Positions 53,597-63,411 of a stretch of DNA of 64,000 nt are shown in pieces. This DNA is from Sphingobium sp. HWE2-09 (lineage in GTDB: Bacteria > Pseudomonadota > Alphaproteobacteria > Sphingomonadales > Sphingomonadaceae): assembly GCF_035989265.1 (NCBI RefSeq), contig NZ_JAYKZX010000003.1, positions 1,116,001 to 1,180,000 of the forward strand. The letters are read 5' to 3'. The notes under the pieces were generated by a model. It was not told the DNA's origin. It worked only from the letters and a program-made list of their open reading frames with translations, and made no database searches. Numbering within the stretch: position 1 is the first letter of the stretch; every line of letters starts with the position of its first letter. Both the position numbers and the translations under genes were made by a program.

Positions 53597-55126
53597 TCAA
53601 TCGGCGCGCGCGACGATATGCCGCATAGCGCGCAGATATAGCCGCCCTACGCCATCAGGCATCATGACCATGCGATAACCCCGCGCCTTGGCATAGGCGA
53701 TCAGGCTGTCGTCGGGGCGCATCGGCAGTTTGCGGGTGCCGCCTTCATAGCCGGTCAGGATTGCGGCGGGCGGATTACGGTCCATATCGTTAAGCGTCGC
53801 GGGGATCATGGCGTGGACCTGATGCGCCAGGACCGGACCCATGGTCCAGCCGGTGCGATAGGCGAAGGGACCGGCGGCGAAGCGCGGGTCGAGGGTCAAT
53901 CCGCTATCCAGGATCATATGCGGGGACAGGGTCGCGACGCTGGCGCCCTGTCCGGCGGCGCGCACGGTGTCACCAGCCCAGCGCGCAGCGGCGTCCGCCT
54001 CCAGCACTGGGGAGCCGTTGCGCATCATCGCGGTGACGTGGCGCGTGGCCGCCAGCATGCCGGGTATGGCGGACAGGGATAGCAGGCCGAGCAGCGCCTG
54101 GCGTGGTCCGAAGGTCCAGCTGCGCGCATCATCCAGCAGATAGCCCAGCGCCAGCGCAAGCGGGGGGAGCAGCGGCATCACATATTGAACCTGCGACGGC
54201 GTCGGCAACGCCGCGCCGATCAGCGCGCCCAGCGTCATCCATATAGCGAGCCGCCTGCCCGGTGAACGGACCCGGTCGCGCGTGACGATCCAGTTGGCCG
54301 TCAGCAGCAGCAGGGCGATCAGCGCTGGTCCTTTCCACAGATATTTGAGAAGGTCGGTCAGCTTTTCGATCGTTTCCAACTCATCGAAGGCGCCGTTGGC
54401 GGCATACCAGGCGTGGGGCGCGGTCGCGCCGAAGGTCAGCACGCCGTAGAAGAAGGCGCTGGGCGCGATCATCCAGGCCAACAGCATAGGCGCCATGCCC
54501 AACGCCGCGCCCGCCGCCAGCCAGCAGGCGGCGCGCAGGCCGCAGCGTCCCCCGGCGCTGATCACGAACAGGCCAGTCATCAGGCCCAGCGGCGCGAAGT
54601 TCAGCTTGGTCGCGATGGCAAGACCGAACAATGTCCCGGCCGCGAACCAATAGCGCGGCGTGCAATGGCGTAGCGCGAGCAGGCTTACCAGCAGAGCCAT
54701 GGACGACAGCAGGGTCGGCAGCATGTCGTTGCGCACGACCGCGCCGGTGAATTGGAACGCCGCCGTGGCCGCGATCAGCAGGGTGGCGATGGCGGCGCTG
54801 TCGCGCGACACACCCGCGATCCGCTGCGCCACCCAGAGCGTCACCAGCGCGCATAGCGCCGTCGTCGCCGTCGCCAGCCGCATCGCCACCACCATATGGT
54901 CGGGGAACAGCCAAGCCAGCGGCGCATAGGTCCAACTGTGCACAGGCGGCTGAAGATAGAGGAAATCGCGGAAGATCAGCAGACGGCTGCTGAAATAGGC
55001 GCCCGCCACATATTGGCTTTCGTCATGATCGAACGGAGTCGCGATCGCGGTGAGCATGAACCAGAGGATCAGCGCCACCGCCACCAATGCGGCAAGCGGC
55101 ACCGTGACGCTGCGCCCGCGCGCCAT
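53597..55126 (-). CDS. GT39/ArnT-like integral membrane glycosyltransferase
   Basis: 509-residue polytopic membrane protein with about 10-12 hydrophobic helices. A first-loop motif TPFDHDESQYVAGAYF near residue 30, carrying the conserved acidic pair of the PMT/ArnT (GT-C) fold, and QPPVHSWTYAPLAWLFPDHMVVAMRL follow the first helix. Such enzymes transfer sugars from polyprenyl-phosphate donors to lipid or protein on the outer face of the membrane; donor and acceptor are unknown here. The start MARGRSVTVPLAALV at 55126 directly precedes the first helix. It shares the upstream gap with secA (divergent). Confidence 0.8.
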   Translation of the reverse strand: MARGRSVTVPLAALVAVALILWFMLTAIATPFDHDESQYVAGAYFSSRLLIFRDFLYLQPPVHSWTYAPLAWLFPDHMVVAMRLATATTALCALVTLWVAQRIAGVSRDSAAIATLLIAATAAFQFTGAVVRNDMLPTLLSSMALLVSLLALRHCTPRYWFAAGTLFGLAIATKLNFAPLGLMTGLFVISAGGRCGLRAACWLAAGAALGMAPMLLAWMIAPSAFFYGVLTFGATAPHAWYAANGAFDELETIEKLTDLLKYLWKGPALIALLLLTANWIVTRDRVRSPGRRLAIWMTLGALIGAALPTPSQVQYVMPLLPPLALALGYLLDDARSWTFGPRQALLGLLSLSAIPGMLAATRHVTAMMRNGSPVLEADAAARWAGDTVRAAGQGASVATLSPHMILDSGLTLDPRFAAGPFAYRTGWTMGPVLAHQVHAMIPATLNDMDRNPPAAILTGYEGGTRKLPMRPDDSLIAYAKARGYRMVMMPDGVGRLYLRAMRHIVARAD

Positions 55127-55403
55127 AACGAATGGACGATACACTTTTTTTGCGACCCTTGCTCTTGTCCCACGCTTGTGGCGCAGCTTTCGCGAAGCGC
55201 AACGCCTTCGCGTCGTCATGACGCCACGGTCGGACGAAAACCGCATGTCACGCTATTGGGACAGCGCAATGACAGCCTGGGTCGGTGCCGGTTCAGGCCT
55301 AGTCTGATTGACTAAAGGATGTGCCGTGCCTAAATCGCGGCGCATGTCCGCGTGCGCTCCCCCGAACGGGGTGGCGCGCCCCTTATGAAACTTAGGAATT
55401 TCC
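55127..55403. other. Divergent gap between GT39-like gene and secA
   Basis: 277 bases. It should contain the promoters of both genes. A GC-rich dyad (GCGCTCCCCC...GGGGTGGCGCGC) lies close to the secA start, possibly affecting its translation. No small gene of convincing quality and no recognisable SecM-like arrest peptide were found. Confidence 0.45.
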
Positions 55404-58139
55404 ATGTTCGGCGCACTCGCCAAGTCCATCTTCGGATCGTCCAACGAACGTTATGTGAAGTCGCTGGGCAAGATCGTCGATCAGATCGCCGGTTATGAAG
55501 CCACGATCCAGGCGATGAGCGACGAAGAACTGGTCGGCCAGACGGCCCGGTTCCGCGAACGGCTGGCCAATGGCGAAACGCTGGACGACCTGTTGCCCGA
55601 AGCCTTCGCCACCGTGCGCGAGGCGGGCGTCCGGGTGCTGGGGATGCGGCATTTCGATGTGCAGATGGTCGGCGGCATCGTGCTCCATCGCGGCGAGATC
55701 GCCGAAATGCGCACCGGCGAGGGCAAGACGCTGGTCGCGACGCTCGCCACCTATCTCAACGCGCTGGAGGGGAAGGGCGTTCACGTCGTCACCGTGAACG
55801 ACTATCTGGCCAGCCGCGATTGCGAATGGATGGGGCAGATCTATCGCTTCCTGGGGCTGACCACCGGCGTCATCGTGCCCAACATCAGCGAGGATCAGCG
55901 GCGCGAGGCCTATGCCGCCGACATCACCTACGCGACGAATAACGAGCTTGGCTTCGACTATCTGCGCGACAATATGAAATATGACCGCGCGTCGATGGTC
56001 CAGCGGCCCTTCAACTATGCGATCGTCGATGAAGTCAATTCGATCCTGATCGATGAAGCGCGCACGCCGCTGATCATCTCCGGCCCGACCGACGACAAGT
56101 CCGAACTCTATGTCTCGGTCGATGCGATCGTGAAGCAATTGACCGGTCCGGATTATGAGAAGGACGAAAAGCAGCGCACCGTCACCCTGACCGAAGACGG
56201 GACGGAGAAGATCGAGCGGCTGCTGGAGGATGCGGGCCTTTTGCAGGGCAGCAACCTTTATGATTTCGAAAATACGCAGGTCGTTCATCATGTGAACCAG
56301 GCGCTGCGCGCGGTCGTGATGTTCCGCCGCGACATCGATTATATCGTCAAGGACGGCAAGGTCGTCATCATCGACGAGTTTACCGGGCGCATGATGGACG
56401 GCCGCCGCTGGTCGGACGGCCTGCATCAGGCGGTGGAGGCCAAGGAAGGCGTCCAGATCGAGCCGGAAAACCAGACGCTGGCGTCGGTGACCTTCCAGAA
56501 TTATTTCCGCATGTACCCCAAGATTTCGGGGATGACCGGCACCGCTTCGACCGAAGCGACCGAATTCTACGAAATCTACAAGATGAACGTCGTCACTATC
56601 CCCACCAACAAGCCGGTGCTGCGGATCGACGAACAGGACAGCTTCTACAAGAATATCGAGGACAAGTTCCGCGGCATCGCCCGGACGATCAAGGAACATG
56701 CCGACAAGGGCCAGCCGGTTCTGGTCGGCACGGTGTCGATCGAAAAGTCCGAAATGCTGTCCGAATTCCTCAACCAGGAAGGCGTGCCGCACGCGGTCCT
56801 CAACGCCCGCTTCCATGAGAGCGAAGCGCATATCGTCGCGCAGGCGGGCCGCAAGGGCGTGGTGACGATCGCCACCAACATGGCCGGTCGCGGCACCGAC
56901 ATCCAGCTGGGCGGCAACCTGGAACTGCGCGCGGAAGACGAATTGCGCGATCTGCCCGAAGGTCCGGAGCGTGACGCCGCGATGGAGCGGATCAAGGCGG
57001 AGATCGCGGCGGAAAAGGCCGAAGTGCTGGCCGCGGGCGGGCTATTCGTGCTGGCGACAGAGCGGCATGAAAGCCGCCGTATCGACAACCAGCTGCGCGG
57101 CCGCTCGGGCCGTCAGGGCGATCCGGGCCTCTCTCGCTTCTACCTCAGCCTTGACGATGACCTGATGCGGATCTTCGGCCCCGACACGATGTTCGCCAAA
57201 ATGATCCGGTCTAACCTGGAAGATGGCGAGGCATTGCCCCCGTCCAAATGGCTGAGCAAGGCGATCGAGACGGCGCAGCGCAAGGTCGAGGCGCGCAATT
57301 ACGACATCCGCAAGCAGGTCGTCGAATATGACGACGTGATGAACGACCAACGCAAGGTCATCTACGAACAGCGCAGCGACATCATGGATGCCGATACGGT
57401 CGATGACGTCGTCGCCGACATGCGGCATGAAACCGTGAACGATCTGGTCGGCGCATCCTGCCCGCCCGGCACCTATCCCGAACAATGGGATATCGAACGT
57501 CTGAAGGCGCGCACCGCCGAGATATTGGGCTTGGAGCCGGACTTCGACGCGTGGCTGGGCGAAGATTCCGTCGATCCGGAAATGATCGAGGAGCGTCTGT
57601 CGGCGCTGGCCGACGAAGCGGTGGCGGAGAAGACCAGGGAGATCGACGCGTCCGACTGGCACATGATTGAAAAGTCGATCCTGTTGCAGAGCCTGGACCA
57701 TCATTGGAAAGAGCATCTCTCGACGCTCGACGCCTTGCGCCAGGTCGTGCATCTGCGCGCCTATGCCCAGAAGACGCCGATCAACGAATATAAGCAGGAA
57801 GCCTTCGCCCTGTTCGAGCGGATGCTGGAAAATATCCGCGAGGATGTGACCGGATCGATTGCGCGGGTGCAGTTCCGCATGGAGCAGCCGCCGTTGGAAG
57901 ATTATGGTCTGCCGGTACTGCCGGACTTCATCACCACCCATATCGATCCGTTTTCCGGCGAGGACAACAGCGCCGACATCGATGCGGGCACGTTCGGCGA
58001 CATCACCACCACCATCCCGCGCGCGCCCGTCGGCGGCGCACAGCCCGGTGATTTCGCTAATCTGGATATCAGCCGCAATGCGCCTTGCCCTTGCGGGTCG
58101 GGCGAGAAATATAAGCATTGCCACGGCGCATTGGCCTGA
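55404..58139 (+). CDS. secA: Preprotein translocase ATPase SecA
   Basis: Motor of the Sec translocon that drives unfolded proteins through SecYEG. The 911-residue protein has Walker [10 protein letters not shown] near residue 102, the helicase-type [16 protein letters not shown] near 210, and [18 protein letters not shown] and [21 protein letters not shown] in the second nucleotide-binding fold. A C-terminal zinc site [14 protein letters not shown] (Cys895, Cys897, Cys906, His907), used for SecB and phospholipid contact, follows. Full length. A possible weak ribosome-binding site (TAGGAAT) precedes the ATG. Confidence 0.97.
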   Translation: MFGALAKSIFGSSNERYVKSLGKIVDQIAGYEATIQAMSDEELVGQTARFRERLANGETLDDLLPEAFATVREAGVRVLGMRHFDVQMVGGIVLHRGEIAEMRTGEGKTLVATLATYLNALEGKGVHVVTVNDYLASRDCEWMGQIYRFLGLTTGVIVPNISEDQRREAYAADITYATNNELGFDYLRDNMKYDRASMVQRPFNYAIVDEVNSILIDEARTPLIISGPTDDKSELYVSVDAIVKQLTGPDYEKDEKQRTVTLTEDGTEKIERLLEDAGLLQGSNLYDFENTQVVHHVNQALRAVVMFRRDIDYIVKDGKVVIIDEFTGRMMDGRRWSDGLHQAVEAKEGVQIEPENQTLASVTFQNYFRMYPKISGMTGTASTEATEFYEIYKMNVVTIPTNKPVLRIDEQDSFYKNIEDKFRGIARTIKEHADKGQPVLVGTVSIEKSEMLSEFLNQEGVPHAVLNARFHESEAHIVAQAGRKGVVTIATNMAGRGTDIQLGGNLELRAEDELRDLPEGPERDAAMERIKAEIAAEKAEVLAAGGLFVLATERHESRRIDNQLRGRSGRQGDPGLSRFYLSLDDDLMRIFGPDTMFAKMIRSNLEDGEALPPSKWLSKAIETAQRKVEARNYDIRKQVVEYDDVMNDQRKVIYEQRSDIMDADTVDDVVADMRHETVNDLVGASCPPGTYPEQWDIERLKARTAEILGLEPDFDAWLGEDSVDPEMIEERLSALADEAVAEKTREIDASDWHMIEKSILLQSLDHHWKEHLSTLDALRQVVHLRAYAQKTPINEYKQEAFALFERMLENIREDVTGSIARVQFRMEQPPLEDYGLPVLPDFITTHIDPFSGEDNSADIDAGTFGDITTTIPRAPVGGAQPGDFANLDISRNAPCPCGSGEKYKHCHGALA

Positions 58140-58147
58140 ACGAGCGA

Positions 58148-58170
58148 GGGAGCCGGACTGTTCGGCTCCC
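58148..58170 (+). terminator. Hairpin after secA
   Basis: Eight-base perfect stem GGGAGCCG (58148-58155) and CGGCTCCC (58163-58170) with loop GACTGTT, eight bases after the secA stop. No T-run follows, so it is a probable but not classical terminator. Confidence 0.6.
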
Positions 58171-58267
58171 GACGCGGCCAATATAGGATTAACCAATAAT
58201 CTTAGCCGTTTCGCAAGATTGCGGTTCGACACTGTCCATACGCCGGGGGCAAACCGGAGAGACGACC

Positions 58268-58624
58268 ATGGACAGCATTGCCTATCGCGCGCGCGCCGAC
58301 CGTCGCCGCGAAAGCCGCTTCTCCGCCGACATCGGCGCGATGCTGCATTGGGACGGCATCAGCCAGCCCGTCACCATCCGCAATATCTCGATCTACGGCG
58401 CGTTGCTCTCGGGCACCTGGCTGCCGGTGGTCGGTGAGTGGGTCACGTTGATCGCCGACGGGTTGGAAGTGTGCGGCACGGTGATATGGGAAGGGCCGGA
58501 TCGATGCGGCCTGCTGCTCAGCCGTCCGGTCGATCCCTTGGCGGTCATCGCGGAATTGGCCGTGCATACGGTCGATCATGTGCCGATCACATTGCGTCGC
58601 ATCGGTCCCGACCAATATGCCTGA
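58268..58624 (+). CDS. PilZ domain-containing protein
   Basis: 118-residue single PilZ domain. It shows the cyclic di-GMP-binding signature: an arginine-rich RRRESRFSA segment near residue 12 followed by the NISIYGALLSG motif (NxSxxG) near 40. The rest is the expected six-stranded barrel (VTLIADGLEVCGTVIWEGPDRCGLLL). It probably responds to cyclic di-GMP, which the diguanylate cyclase at 33950-35098 could supply. AGAGACG lies before the ATG. The output partner is unknown. Confidence 0.9.
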   Translation: MDSIAYRARADRRRESRFSADIGAMLHWDGISQPVTIRNISIYGALLSGTWLPVVGEWVTLIADGLEVCGTVIWEGPDRCGLLLSRPVDPLAVIAELAVHTVDHVPITLRRIGPDQYA

Positions 58625-58790
58625 ACCCGGTCGCGCGGGGCGGTAATCCCGATATCGCGCTTCAAATCATACGCAAATACTATGCGGATGATCTGCGGCT
58701 CGTCTCGCATTCCACCGTCACCCCCTCCTAGGTAACTCCCCGCAGCCGATGGCGCCGCCTTTTGCGGCGACGGCGCGCAGGAGAATAACC

Positions 58791-58874
58791 ATGCAGGACA
58801 TCCTCTGGATCGGCCTCACCCTTGTGCTGGCGGCGGCGAGCCTTGGCTATGTCGCGCTTTGCGATCTGGCGTGA
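58791..58874 (+). CDS. 27-residue single-helix membrane peptide upstream of kdpF
   Basis: MQDILWIGLTLVLAAASLG followed by YVALCDLA: one hydrophobic helix of about 20 residues with a short polar tail. A strong CAGGAG ribosome-binding site lies before the ATG at 58791, which supports translation. Only 13 bases separate it from kdpF, so it should be the first gene of the kdp transcript. It resembles KdpF in size and topology but lacks the RPERF-type end. I recognise no named family. A small Kdp assembly or regulatory peptide is a reasonable guess. Confidence 0.65.
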   Translation: MQDILWIGLTLVLAAASLGYVALCDLA

Positions 58875-58887
58875 GGGGGCGACCGTC

Positions 58888-58977
58888 ATGACCCTTGACC
58901 TCTGGCTCGCTGCGATCGTCGCGCTTGGCCTGCTCGCCTATCTTGCGGCCGTGCTCGCACGACCCGAACGCTTTTAG
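58888..58977 (+). CDS. kdpF: K+-transporting ATPase subunit KdpF
   Basis: 29-residue single-helix peptide, MTLDLWLAAIVALGLLAYL followed by AAVLARPERF; the LAYL and terminal RPERF are typical of KdpF. It stabilises the KdpFABC complex in the inner membrane. It lies 12 bases before kdpA on the same strand. Confidence 0.9.
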   Translation: MTLDLWLAAIVALGLLAYLAAVLARPERF

Positions 58978-58989
58978 GGAGCGCCAGCG

Positions 58990-60693
58990 ATGACTTTCCA
59001 GGGATGGCTGCTGATCGCAGCCTTTGTCGGCCTGTTGCTGGCACTCGCCAAGCCGGTCGGCCTGTGGCTTTTCGCCCTTTATGAGGGACGACGCACACCG
59101 CTGCATATGGTGCTTGGTCCCGTCGAGCGGGGTTTCTATCGCTTGTCGGGGATCGATCCCACGCAGGAGCAGGGCTGGCGCCGCTATGCGGTGCATATGC
59201 TGCTCTTCAACCTGATGCTGGCGCTCTTCACCTATGCGGTGCTGCGCTTGCAAGGGCTATTGCCGCTCAATCCGATGGGTTTTTCCGGCACCAGCGAACA
59301 TCTGGCGTTCAATACCGCCATCAGCTTCGCCACCAACACCAACTGGCAAAGCTATGCAGGGGAATCGACGCTGTCGAACCTGTCGCAGATGCTGGGCCTG
59401 ACGATCCATAATTTTCTGTCGGCCGCGACCGGGATCGCGCTCGCCTTCGCGATGTTCCGTGGTTTTGCGCGCCGGAACGCTACGACGATCGGCAATTTCT
59501 GGGCCGATATGACGCGGGTGACACTGTATCTGCTGCTGCCGCTCTGCATCCTCTACGCGCTCTTCCTAATCGCTAGCGGCGTGCCGCAGACGCTGAGCCA
59601 ATCGATCGACGTGACCACGTTGGAAGGCGCGAAGCAGACGCTGGCGCTCGGCCCGGTCGCCAGCCAGGAAGCGATCAAGATGCTGGGCACCAATGGCGGC
59701 GGCTTCTTCAACGCCAATTCGGCCCATCCGTTCGAAAACCCCAACGCGCTGACCAACTTCGTGCAGATGCTCTCGATCCTGGTCATCGGCGTCGGCCTCA
59801 CCTTCACCTTTGGTAAGGCGGTGGGCAATACGCGTCAGGGCTGGGCGATCCTGGCGGCGATGATGACCATCTTCTTGGTCGGCGTGACTATCACCTACTG
59901 GCAGGAAGCGGCGGGCAACCCGATCCTCCACGGCATCGGCTTGGCCGGTGGCAATATGGAGGGGAAGGAAGTCCGCTTCGGCATCGCGGCGTCGGCGCTC
60001 TTCTCGGTCGTAACCACGGCGGCAAGCTGCGGCGCGGTTAATGCCATGCATGACAGTTTTACCGCGCTGGGCGGCCTGATCCCGCTGTTCAACATCCAGT
60101 TGGGTGAAGTGGTCGTCGGCGGCGTGGGCGCGGGCATTTATGGCTTCCTGCTGTTCGCCATCCTGGCCGTCTTCGTCGCCGGGCTGATGGTCGGACGAAC
60201 GCCGGAATATGTCGGCAAGAAGATCGAGGCGCGGGAGGTCAAGCTGGCCGTCTTGGCGATCGCCGTGCTGCCGCTCGTGATCCTGGGCATGACCGCGATC
60301 GCCAGCATCACGCAGGCGGGCCTTGTCGGGCCATTGAACAAGGGGCCGCATGGCTTTTCCGAAATGCTCTACGCCTTCACCAGCGCGGTCGGGAACAACG
60401 GATCGGCCTTTGCGGGGCTGACCGCCAATACGCCCTTCTATAACGGCCTGCTGGGCGTGGCGATGTGGATCGGTCGCTTCTTCATCATCATCCCGATGCT
60501 GGCGATCGCGGGCAGTTTAGCGGGCAAAAGCTATACGCCGGAAACCGCAGGCAGCTTCCCCACCACTGGGCCGCTCTGGACCGGGCTGCTGATCGGCATC
60601 GTGCTGGTCGTGGGCGGCCTGACCTTCCTGCCCAGCCTCGCCCTTGGCCCCGTCGCCGATCATCTCGCGATGATCCACGGCCAGACATTCTAA
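58990..60693 (+). CDS. kdpA: Potassium-transporting ATPase subunit KdpA
   Basis: 567-residue channel-like membrane subunit that selects and passes K+ in the high-affinity Kdp pump. About ten helices; the selectivity-filter regions are visible as [14 protein letters not shown] near residue 115, [19 protein letters not shown] near 232, [21 protein letters not shown] near 345 and [14 protein letters not shown] near 468, each with the conserved Gly of the SKT-type filter. Full length. It heads the structural kdp genes after kdpF. Confidence 0.96.
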   Translation: MTFQGWLLIAAFVGLLLALAKPVGLWLFALYEGRRTPLHMVLGPVERGFYRLSGIDPTQEQGWRRYAVHMLLFNLMLALFTYAVLRLQGLLPLNPMGFSGTSEHLAFNTAISFATNTNWQSYAGESTLSNLSQMLGLTIHNFLSAATGIALAFAMFRGFARRNATTIGNFWADMTRVTLYLLLPLCILYALFLIASGVPQTLSQSIDVTTLEGAKQTLALGPVASQEAIKMLGTNGGGFFNANSAHPFENPNALTNFVQMLSILVIGVGLTFTFGKAVGNTRQGWAILAAMMTIFLVGVTITYWQEAAGNPILHGIGLAGGNMEGKEVRFGIAASALFSVVTTAASCGAVNAMHDSFTALGGLIPLFNIQLGEVVVGGVGAGIYGFLLFAILAVFVAGLMVGRTPEYVGKKIEAREVKLAVLAIAVLPLVILGMTAIASITQAGLVGPLNKGPHGFSEMLYAFTSAVGNNGSAFAGLTANTPFYNGLLGVAMWIGRFFIIIPMLAIAGSLAGKSYTPETAGSFPTTGPLWTGLLIGIVLVVGGLTFLPSLALGPVADHLAMIHGQTF

Positions 60694-60704
60694 GCAAGGA
60701 TCGC

Positions 60705-60730
60705 GCGAAAAAGTGGGCACCGGTTTTCGC
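60705..60730. repeat. GCGAAAA...TTTTCGC repeat between kdpA and kdpB
   Basis: Inverted arms GCGAAAA (60705-60711) and TTTTCGC (60724-60730) around AGTGGGCACCGG, followed by an A-rich tail (CGACAAACAAAGCATCGGAGC). This looks like a dispersed alphaproteobacterial element of the AAAAGTGGGnACCGGTTTT kind. It occupies most of the 74-base kdpA-kdpB gap and may adjust kdpB translation relative to kdpA. Confidence 0.6.
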
Positions 60731-60767
60731 CCAAGCGATCCGACAAACAAAGCATCGGAGCATTACC

Positions 60768-62804
60768 ATGGCACGCACTGCGTCCAAATCGCTCTTTACC
60801 GCCGACCTGATCCTGCCTGCGATCGGCGACGCCTTCCGCAAGCTGACCCCACGCGAACTGATCCGCAATCCGGTGATGTTTACCACCGCCATCGTCGCGA
60901 TCCTGCTCACCGTCCTGCTGGTGGTGGGGCAGGACAGCCTGACCATCGGCTTCAAACTGCAACTGGTGATCTGGCTGTGGCTGACGGTGCTGTTCGGCAC
61001 CTTTGCCGAAGCGCTGGCCGAAGGACGGGGCAAGGCGCAGGCGGCCTCGCTGCGCGCTACCAAGGCGGAATTGACCGCCAAGCGGCTGAAGAAGAAGGAT
61101 GGCGACGCTTTCGACGCCGTTCCGGCGAGCGCCCTGCGCATGGGCGACGTTGTGCTGGTCGAAACCGGCGACCTGATCCCGTCCGATGGCGAGGTTGTGT
61201 GGGGCGTCGCATCGGTCAACGAGGCCGCCATCACGGGTGAATCCGCACCGGTCATCCGCGAAGCGGGCGGCGATCGTTCGGCCGTGACGGCGGGGACGCG
61301 CGTCATTTCCGACCGGATCAAGGTTCAGGTGACGGTCAATCCGGGGCAGGGGTTCCTTGATCGGATGATTGCGCTGGTCGAAGGCGCCGAGCGGCAGAAG
61401 ACGCCCAATGAGATTGCGCTGACGCTGTTGCTGGTGGGCCTGACCATCATCTTCCTGATTGCCGTCGCGACGATCCCCAGCTTTGCCCATTATGCGGGCG
61501 GGGCGATACCGGTGGCGGTGCTGGCGGCGCTGTTCATTACCCTCATCCCCACCACCATCGCGGCGCTGCTGTCCGCTATCGGCATTGCGGGGATGGACCG
61601 ACTGGTGCGGTTCAACGTGCTTGCCAAATCGGGCCGCGCGGTCGAGGCGGCGGGCGATATCGACGTGCTGTTGCTTGACAAGACGGGGACTATCACCGTG
61701 GGTGATCGTCAGGCGACGGAGTTTCGGACCGTGGGTGGTGCCAGCCAGGCACAATTGGCGGAGGCCGCATTGCTCGCCAGCTTGGCGGATGAGACGCCCG
61801 AAGGCCGGTCGATCGTCTTGCTGGCGCGTGAGCGGTTCGGCCAGACGGCACAGGCGCTGCCTGATGGCGCGGAGGTCATTCCCTTCACCGCGCAGACACG
61901 TATTTCGGGCGTGGAAACGGGCGGAACGCGGATCATCAAGGGTGCGGTGGATTCGGTGCTGAAGGCGCTTGGCTCGGATGGCGGAAAGGACGCGGATGAA
62001 CTGCGCCGCATCACCGACGAAATCGCTCGCGCGGGCGGCACGCCGCTGGCGGTAGCGCAGGATGGCCGGTTGCTGGGCGCGATCTTCCTGAAGGATATCG
62101 TCAAGGCTGGCATCCGCGAGCGGTTCGGCGAGTTGCGGCTGATGGGCATCCGCACAGTGATGATCACCGGCGACAATCCGCTGACCGCCGCGTCGATCGC
62201 GGCCGAAGCGGGCGTCGATGATTTCCTGGCCCAGGCGACGCCCGAGGACAAGCTGGCGCTGATCCGAAAGGAGCAGGCGGGCGGGCGGCTGGTCGCGATG
62301 TGCGGCGATGGCACCAATGACGCGCCCGCACTGGCGCAGGCGGATGTCGGCGTCGCCATGAACACCGGCACGCAGGCGGCGCGCGAGGCAGGCAACATTG
62401 TCGACCTGGACAGCGATCCAACCAAGCTGATCGAGATCGTTGGGCTGGGCAAGCAATTGCTGATGACGCGCGGGGCGTTGACCACTTTCTCGGTCGCCAA
62501 TGATGTCGCGAAATATTTCGCGATCATTCCGGCGATGTTCGTGGTGCTGTATCCGGGGCTTGGCGTGCTGAACGTCATGGGGCTGGGAACGGCGCAGAGC
62601 GCGATCCTGTCGGCGATCATCTTCAACGCGCTGGTCATTCCCTGCCTCGTGCCGTTGGCATTGAGGGGCGTGACCTATCGGCCGATCGGCGCGGGGCCGC
62701 TGCTGGCGCGTAATCTTGCCATCTATGGTCTGGGCGGACTGATCGCGCCGTTTGCGGGGATCAAGCTGATCGACCTGGTCGTCAACGGCCTTGGCCTCGC
62801 CTGA
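60768..62804 (+). CDS. kdpB: Potassium-transporting ATPase subunit KdpB
   Basis: 678-residue P-type ATPase, the energy-coupling subunit of KdpFABC. The actuator motif is ITGESAPV near residue 155, the phosphorylated Asp lies in [10 protein letters not shown] near residue 304, and the nucleotide-binding domain and hinge [19 protein letters not shown] near residue 510 follow. The start at 60768 has GGAG nearby and the sequence [14 protein letters not shown] fits family N termini; a longer reading upstream overlaps kdpA and is spurious. Confidence 0.96.
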   Translation: MARTASKSLFTADLILPAIGDAFRKLTPRELIRNPVMFTTAIVAILLTVLLVVGQDSLTIGFKLQLVIWLWLTVLFGTFAEALAEGRGKAQAASLRATKAELTAKRLKKKDGDAFDAVPASALRMGDVVLVETGDLIPSDGEVVWGVASVNEAAITGESAPVIREAGGDRSAVTAGTRVISDRIKVQVTVNPGQGFLDRMIALVEGAERQKTPNEIALTLLLVGLTIIFLIAVATIPSFAHYAGGAIPVAVLAALFITLIPTTIAALLSAIGIAGMDRLVRFNVLAKSGRAVEAAGDIDVLLLDKTGTITVGDRQATEFRTVGGASQAQLAEAALLASLADETPEGRSIVLLARERFGQTAQALPDGAEVIPFTAQTRISGVETGGTRIIKGAVDSVLKALGSDGGKDADELRRITDEIARAGGTPLAVAQDGRLLGAIFLKDIVKAGIRERFGELRLMGIRTVMITGDNPLTAASIAAEAGVDDFLAQATPEDKLALIRKEQAGGRLVAMCGDGTNDAPALAQADVGVAMNTGTQAAREAGNIVDLDSDPTKLIEIVGLGKQLLMTRGALTTFSVANDVAKYFAIIPAMFVVLYPGLGVLNVMGLGTAQSAILSAIIFNALVIPCLVPLALRGVTYRPIGAGPLLARNLAIYGLGGLIAPFAGIKLIDLVVNGLGLA

Positions 62805-62820
62805 AACAAAGGACATTCCG

Positions 62821-63411
62821 ATGCTTACCGATCTTACATCCGCCATCCGCCCCGCACTGGTCATGACCTTGCTGTTCGCGCTGCTGCTGGGCATCGCCTA
62901 TCCGCTGGCACTCACCGGCGTGGGGCAGGCGCTGTTCCCGACGCAGGCCAATGGCAGTCTGGTGCACGACAAAGGCGTCGTCATCGGCTCGACCGTCATC
63001 GGCCAGGCTTTCACCAGCGATCGTTATTTCCACAGCCGTCCGTCCGCTGCGGGCAAAGGCTATGACGGCCTGGCCTCGTCCGGCTCCAACCTCGGCCCCA
63101 CCAGCCAGGCGCTGGTCGATCGGGTGAAGGCCGACATTCGAAACTATCAGACTGCCACACCCGGTCGCCCCGTTCCGTCCGACCTGGTGACAGCCTCCGC
63201 CTCGGGGCTGGACCCCGATATCAGCCCCGAGGCGGCTTTTTATCAAGTCGATCGCGTCGCCAAGGCGCGCGGCCTGGACCAGCGGCAGGTGCAGGCGCTG
63301 GTGACGAGCAGCGTCGAGCGGCCCTTGCTGGGGTTCCTGGGCGAAGCGCGGGTTAATCTGTTCGAACTGAATCGACGGCTGGACGCGATTGGCGCTAAGC
63401 AGGGCCGGTGA
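62821..63411 (+). CDS. kdpC: Potassium-transporting ATPase subunit KdpC
   Basis: 196-residue subunit with one N-terminal membrane helix (about residues 11-33) and a periplasmic domain that raises K+ affinity of the pump. Family blocks are FTSDRYFHSRPSAAGKGYDG near residue 63, ASSGSNLGPTSQALVDRV near 84 and SASGLDPDISPEAA near 125. Its stop overlaps the GTG start of kdpD by three bases, indicating that pump and sensor are translated together. Confidence 0.95.
   Translation: MLTDLTSAIRPALVMTLLFALLLGIAYPLALTGVGQALFPTQANGSLVHDKGVVIGSTVIGQAFTSDRYFHSRPSAAGKGYDGLASSGSNLGPTSQALVDRVKADIRNYQTATPGRPVPSDLVTASASGLDPDISPEAAFYQVDRVAKARGLDQRQVQALVTSSVERPLLGFLGEARVNLFELNRRLDAIGAKQGR

Noticed and set aside
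60465..60767. N-terminal extension of kdpB into kdpA
   Set aside because: It is out of frame with kdpA and made of repeat and shadow sequence; [10 protein letters not shown] at 60768 fits the family.
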